6,058 bases of DNA from Caldifarciminota bacterium. Its GTDB lineage: Bacteria; WOR-3; Hydrothermia; UBA1063; CAJXJZ01. Shown in pieces: positions 4,051 through 6,058 of this stretch; position 1 is the first letter of the stretch, and every line of letters begins with the position of its first letter. Location: assembly GCA_027073945.1 (NCBI GenBank), contig JALTEL010000537.1, forward strand, positions 1-6,058, given 5' to 3'. The translations under genes were made by a program, and so were the position numbers. Below the pieces are notes generated by a model, which saw nothing but the letters and a program-made list of their open reading frames with translations, made no database searches and was not told the DNA's origin.

Positions 4051-5806
4051 TATAAATGAACTCGCTTCCATTGGAAAGCGAGAGACGGACATAGGACACT
4101 CCCCGAAAGATACGAATAATAGCAAAGCGGTCAGATTACCGCTTGATACGACAATCACCCATCATGGAGAGATTATAGGTACCCTTGGAACGGTTGAAGA
4201 AGGTAAAAGATGTGATTGCCCGCACGGACATCTTCATAGTGATGGTTTAGGTGAAGATTATGCTCACACAGTACGACTGGGTGGCGGGGAAATAGGCATC
4301 AGTTGCAGTGGCGACAGCTGCCCTGGGATGTTCATTCCAGATACGCCTATGAGTCGTTCTGATAGTTTTGCAGCCGACACTGAAAAATTAGACATTAGAC
4401 GGTTAGACGCCCAACCGCTGCTTCATTTTACGGAGGAGATGATACCTGAGTCAATTAGACGTTGGACGTTAGACAGCTGTTTGCAGACCGAGGGTTCTCT
4501 TAACTATGGGGCGGTATCCGTCATTACAGTCTGTGCAAATCTGATTGGGATGCGCTGTCAGGTCAAACCCAAGAAGCACAGTGACTGGAAGCTTACGCCT
4601 AATCTTTGGGGAATGCTCATAGGGGAGCCCTCGCACAGAAAAAGCCCAGTGGCAGACCAGTTTCTAAAACCGCTTAAAATGTTGGAAGCAGAAGCGGTTA
4701 AAGTCCACAAAGAGAGAATCGTACAGTATGAGACCGAGGATATAGAGCGGAAGATAGCCGAGAAGACTAAAAAGAAAGCCCTTGAAGAAGCGTATGAATA
4801 TGGCGATGAGTCGATGATAGCCGATGCCAAATCTATGTATGTTCCCCAGCTTGAAGAGCCCAAAATGGAGCGCTTCATCGTCAACGATGCTACCACCGAG
4901 AAGTCGGGGGAGCTTATGAGCGTTAACGAGCGAACTATCTTACAGTACCGAGACGAACTGGCTGGATTCTTCACCTCTTTGAACAAGAAAGGCAGAGAGA
5001 GCGACAGAGCGTTCTACCTTGAAGCTTTCAAAGGCGATAGTCCCTACACCTATGACCGTATCGGCAGGGGAACGATTCATATCGAGAAGCTTAGCATCGG
5101 GCTCTTTGGGACGATTCAGCCAAGCGTACTGGCAAATATCATTCCAAAGAACGGTGACAGCGGGGATGGACTGGCGCAGCGGATGCAGCTTGCGGTCTTC
5201 TCTGAAGGTACAGCCAAGCCCTATTATGACGAACCAATAGATAAAAACGCGAGAGAAGAGGCTTATGAGCTTATCAAGAACCTTGCGTATGAGAGCTACG
5301 AGCAGATGCCTGGAGCACAGATGGATTGTGATGGTATTCCTTATTTTACCTTTGATAGTGATGCACAAATAAGATTTGTACAGTGGTATGATGATATGAA
5401 AATGAAAGAGCAAAGTGAGCAGGATAACAATATGCAGGCACATATAGGGAAGTACTATGGTCTGCTGCCATCATTGGCTCTGGTATTTTTCCTGATTGAC
5501 AAAGTGGCAGGTACAACCGATGCCAAAGCGATTGGGGTGTCTCATCTTGAAATGGCGATAGAGTGGTGTACCGTCCTTGAGACTCACGCCAGAAAGATGT
5601 ACGCTCTTGCAGGTTCTTCATCTCAATCAGAAAATATTTCACAGAAGATTGTCGAGTATGTGCAAAAACATCAGAATATGCTGCCAGCATCCTTCGGAGA
5701 GATTTCCCAGTATGTAAGAGGAGCCAAGGCGAAAGATGTTGAAGACGCATTGAAAGAGATTGCCGAAATTGAAAACAGAACGGTCTTAAAACTGCTCGCA
5801 CAATAG
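4037..5806 (+). CDS. DUF3987-type primase-associated ATPase / replicative helicase
   Basis: A 589-residue P-loop ATPase, expected to unwind DNA at the element's origin with the primase encoded just before it. Residues about 59-95 hold a zinc-ribbon-like set: C59, C61, H63 in CDCPHGH and C90, C95 in CSGDSC. The helicase part shows Walker A GEPSHRKS (196-203), Walker B with D306-E307 in YRDELAGFF, a sensor-like GTIQP (358-362), and a probable arginine finger R382 in GLAQRMQ. A charged helical insert (about 215-262) separates Walker A from B. The C-terminus (530-589) looks like a small wHTH domain. ATG 4037 is chosen because AAAGGAGAG lies just before it; an upstream in-frame ATG at 3998 has no good site and lies deep in the primase gene. 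The start overlaps that gene by 14 nt. Six TTAGAC-type repeats lie in the linker between zinc and helicase parts. Confidence 0.85.
   Translation: MSQFDINELASIGKRETDIGHSPKDTNNSKAVRLPLDTTITHHGEIIGTLGTVEEGKRCDCPHGHLHSDGLGEDYAHTVRLGGGEIGISCSGDSCPGMFIPDTPMSRSDSFAADTEKLDIRRLDAQPLLHFTEEMIPESIRRWTLDSCLQTEGSLNYGAVSVITVCANLIGMRCQVKPKKHSDWKLTPNLWGMLIGEPSHRKSPVADQFLKPLKMLEAEAVKVHKERIVQYETEDIERKIAEKTKKKALEEAYEYGDESMIADAKSMYVPQLEEPKMERFIVNDATTEKSGELMSVNERTILQYRDELAGFFTSLNKKGRESDRAFYLEAFKGDSPYTYDRIGRGTIHIEKLSIGLFGTIQPSVLANIIPKNGDSGDGLAQRMQLAVFSEGTAKPYYDEPIDKNAREEAYELIKNLAYESYEQMPGAQMDCDGIPYFTFDSDAQIRFVQWYDDMKMKEQSEQDNNMQAHIGKYYGLLPSLALVFFLIDKVAGTTDAKAIGVSHLEMAIEWCTVLETHARKMYALAGSSSQSENISQKIVEYVQKHQNMLPASFGEISQYVRGAKAKDVEDALKEIAEIENRTVLKLLAQ
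4388..4474 (+). repeat. TTAGAC repeat clusters inside the helicase gene
   Basis: TTAGAC occurs at 4388, 4395 and 4403, and again at 4455 and 4469 with a variant TTGGAC at 4462, mostly at 7-nt spacing. They encode LDIRRLDA and IRRWTLDS in the linker before the helicase domain. The same unit forms the array at 5808-5853. They may be iterons of an origin or a spreading heptamer repeat that inserted without breaking the frame. Confidence 0.7.
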
Positions 5807-5807
5807 T

Positions 5808-5853
5808 GTCTAATGTCTAACGTCTAAGGCATTTAGACAATTAGACGTTAGAC
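5808..5853. repeat. Convergent GTCTAA/TTAGAC array, candidate replication origin
   Basis: Three GTCTAA units (5808, 5815, 5822) are followed after GGCAT by three TTAGAC units in the opposite sense (5833, 5841, 5848). Spacing is 7 nt with one 8-nt step. The two halves pair into a stem of about 20 bp with a few mismatches. It starts one base after the helicase stop codon. In SaPI/PICI-type satellites the origin, with short iterons, lies just downstream of the rep gene, which is the basis for the origin call. No T-run follows, so a plain terminator is unlikely. Confidence 0.55.
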
Positions 5854-5880
5854 GCGAAGATGAAAACAAAAAGGTTAAGT

Positions 5881-6058
5881 ATGAATCAAAAAATATCATC
5901 CTTCCATTCAAACATACAGGAACCACATCCACGAAGCCTTACGAACACAGAGGAAATCTGTTCAGAGAGCCAACCGTTCACATTGGTACCAAAACCCACA
6001 AGACGGTATCTCAAACAACTGGCACTCTCTTATCTGTACTGTCCTGACTGTGAATCCA
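5881..6058 (+). CDS. Start of an unknown gene, cut by the window end
   Basis: An open frame from ATG 5881 continues through the right edge (59 codons seen). AAGG stands 6 nt before the ATG. An in-frame ATG at 5860 would add seven residues but has only a poor ribosome site. The visible part is polar and Pro/Ser-rich to about residue 40, then RRYLKQLALSYLYCPDC, where C54 and C57 make a CxxC pair that suggests a zinc-binding domain beginning at the edge. I do not recognise the family. It is co-directional with the replication genes and follows the repeat array by 27 nt, so it may be part of the same transcript. Confidence 0.6.
   Translation, partial: MNQKISSFHSNIQEPHPRSLTNTEEICSESQPFTLVPKPTRRYLKQLALSYLYCPDCES

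Noticed and set aside
4940..5443. Minus-strand open frames of 167 codons here and of 151 codons at 5346-5801
   Set aside because: Both are opposite the conserved helicase domain and show no domain signs. They are shadows.
5808..5853. CRISPR array from the evenly spaced TTAGAC/GTCTAA units
   Set aside because: Units are 6-7 nt without unique spacers, and orientation flips in the middle. This is not CRISPR form.

Overview
The window looks like the left end of an integrated mobile element at a tRNA-Ser gene, in a bacterium with moderately low G+C (roughly 40% by eye). The style of the proteins (tyrosine recombinase with an LYNM..DTFIT-type box, small AlpA-like regulator, short archaeo-eukaryotic-type primase followed by a DUF3987-type helicase) suggests a Campylobacterota host such as a Sulfurimonas/Sulfurovum relative. 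That assignment is an inference from protein flavour, not from a marker gene.

Layout. Positions 1-319 are chromosomal flank: the ribosome binding site of a gene running off the left edge on the minus strand, a decayed reading frame that resembles the C-terminus of an HU-family protein, two palindromes, and the tRNA promoter. Positions 320-407 are tRNA-Ser(GGA) with an encoded CCA. Its 3' end is the likely attL. Just inside lies an 11-bp tandem repeat (probable integrase arm sites), then a minus-strand operon of an excisionase-like wHTH gene and a tyrosine integrase reading toward the tRNA. Divergently, on the plus strand, come a 320-codon gene of unknown function enclosed by a perfect 18-bp inverted repeat (1882-1899 and 2877-2894), an AlpA-like wHTH gene, an AEP-like primase gene, a DUF3987-type primase-associated ATPase gene, a palindromic array of GTCTAA/TTAGAC repeats, and the start of a further gene that leaves the window.

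How the parts may work together. Int and the excisionase-like protein would insert and remove the element at the tRNA. The HTH-primase-helicase genes overlap or abut, as in a single replication operon. The TTAGAC repeats, inside the helicase gene and immediately after its stop, resemble the iterons of an origin. This int/xis - regulator - primase/helicase - origin order is the plan of P4-like and PICI-type phage satellites and of some replicating integrative elements. No capsid, packaging or conjugation gene is visible, so the type of element stays open. The right attachment site and most of the cargo lie beyond the window.

The most unusual signals are the inverted-repeat cassette around the unknown gene, the two-part TTAGAC repeat system, and substitutions at usually conserved positions in both the integrase (second Arg is Lys) and the primase-like protein (expected His motif reads SKSD).
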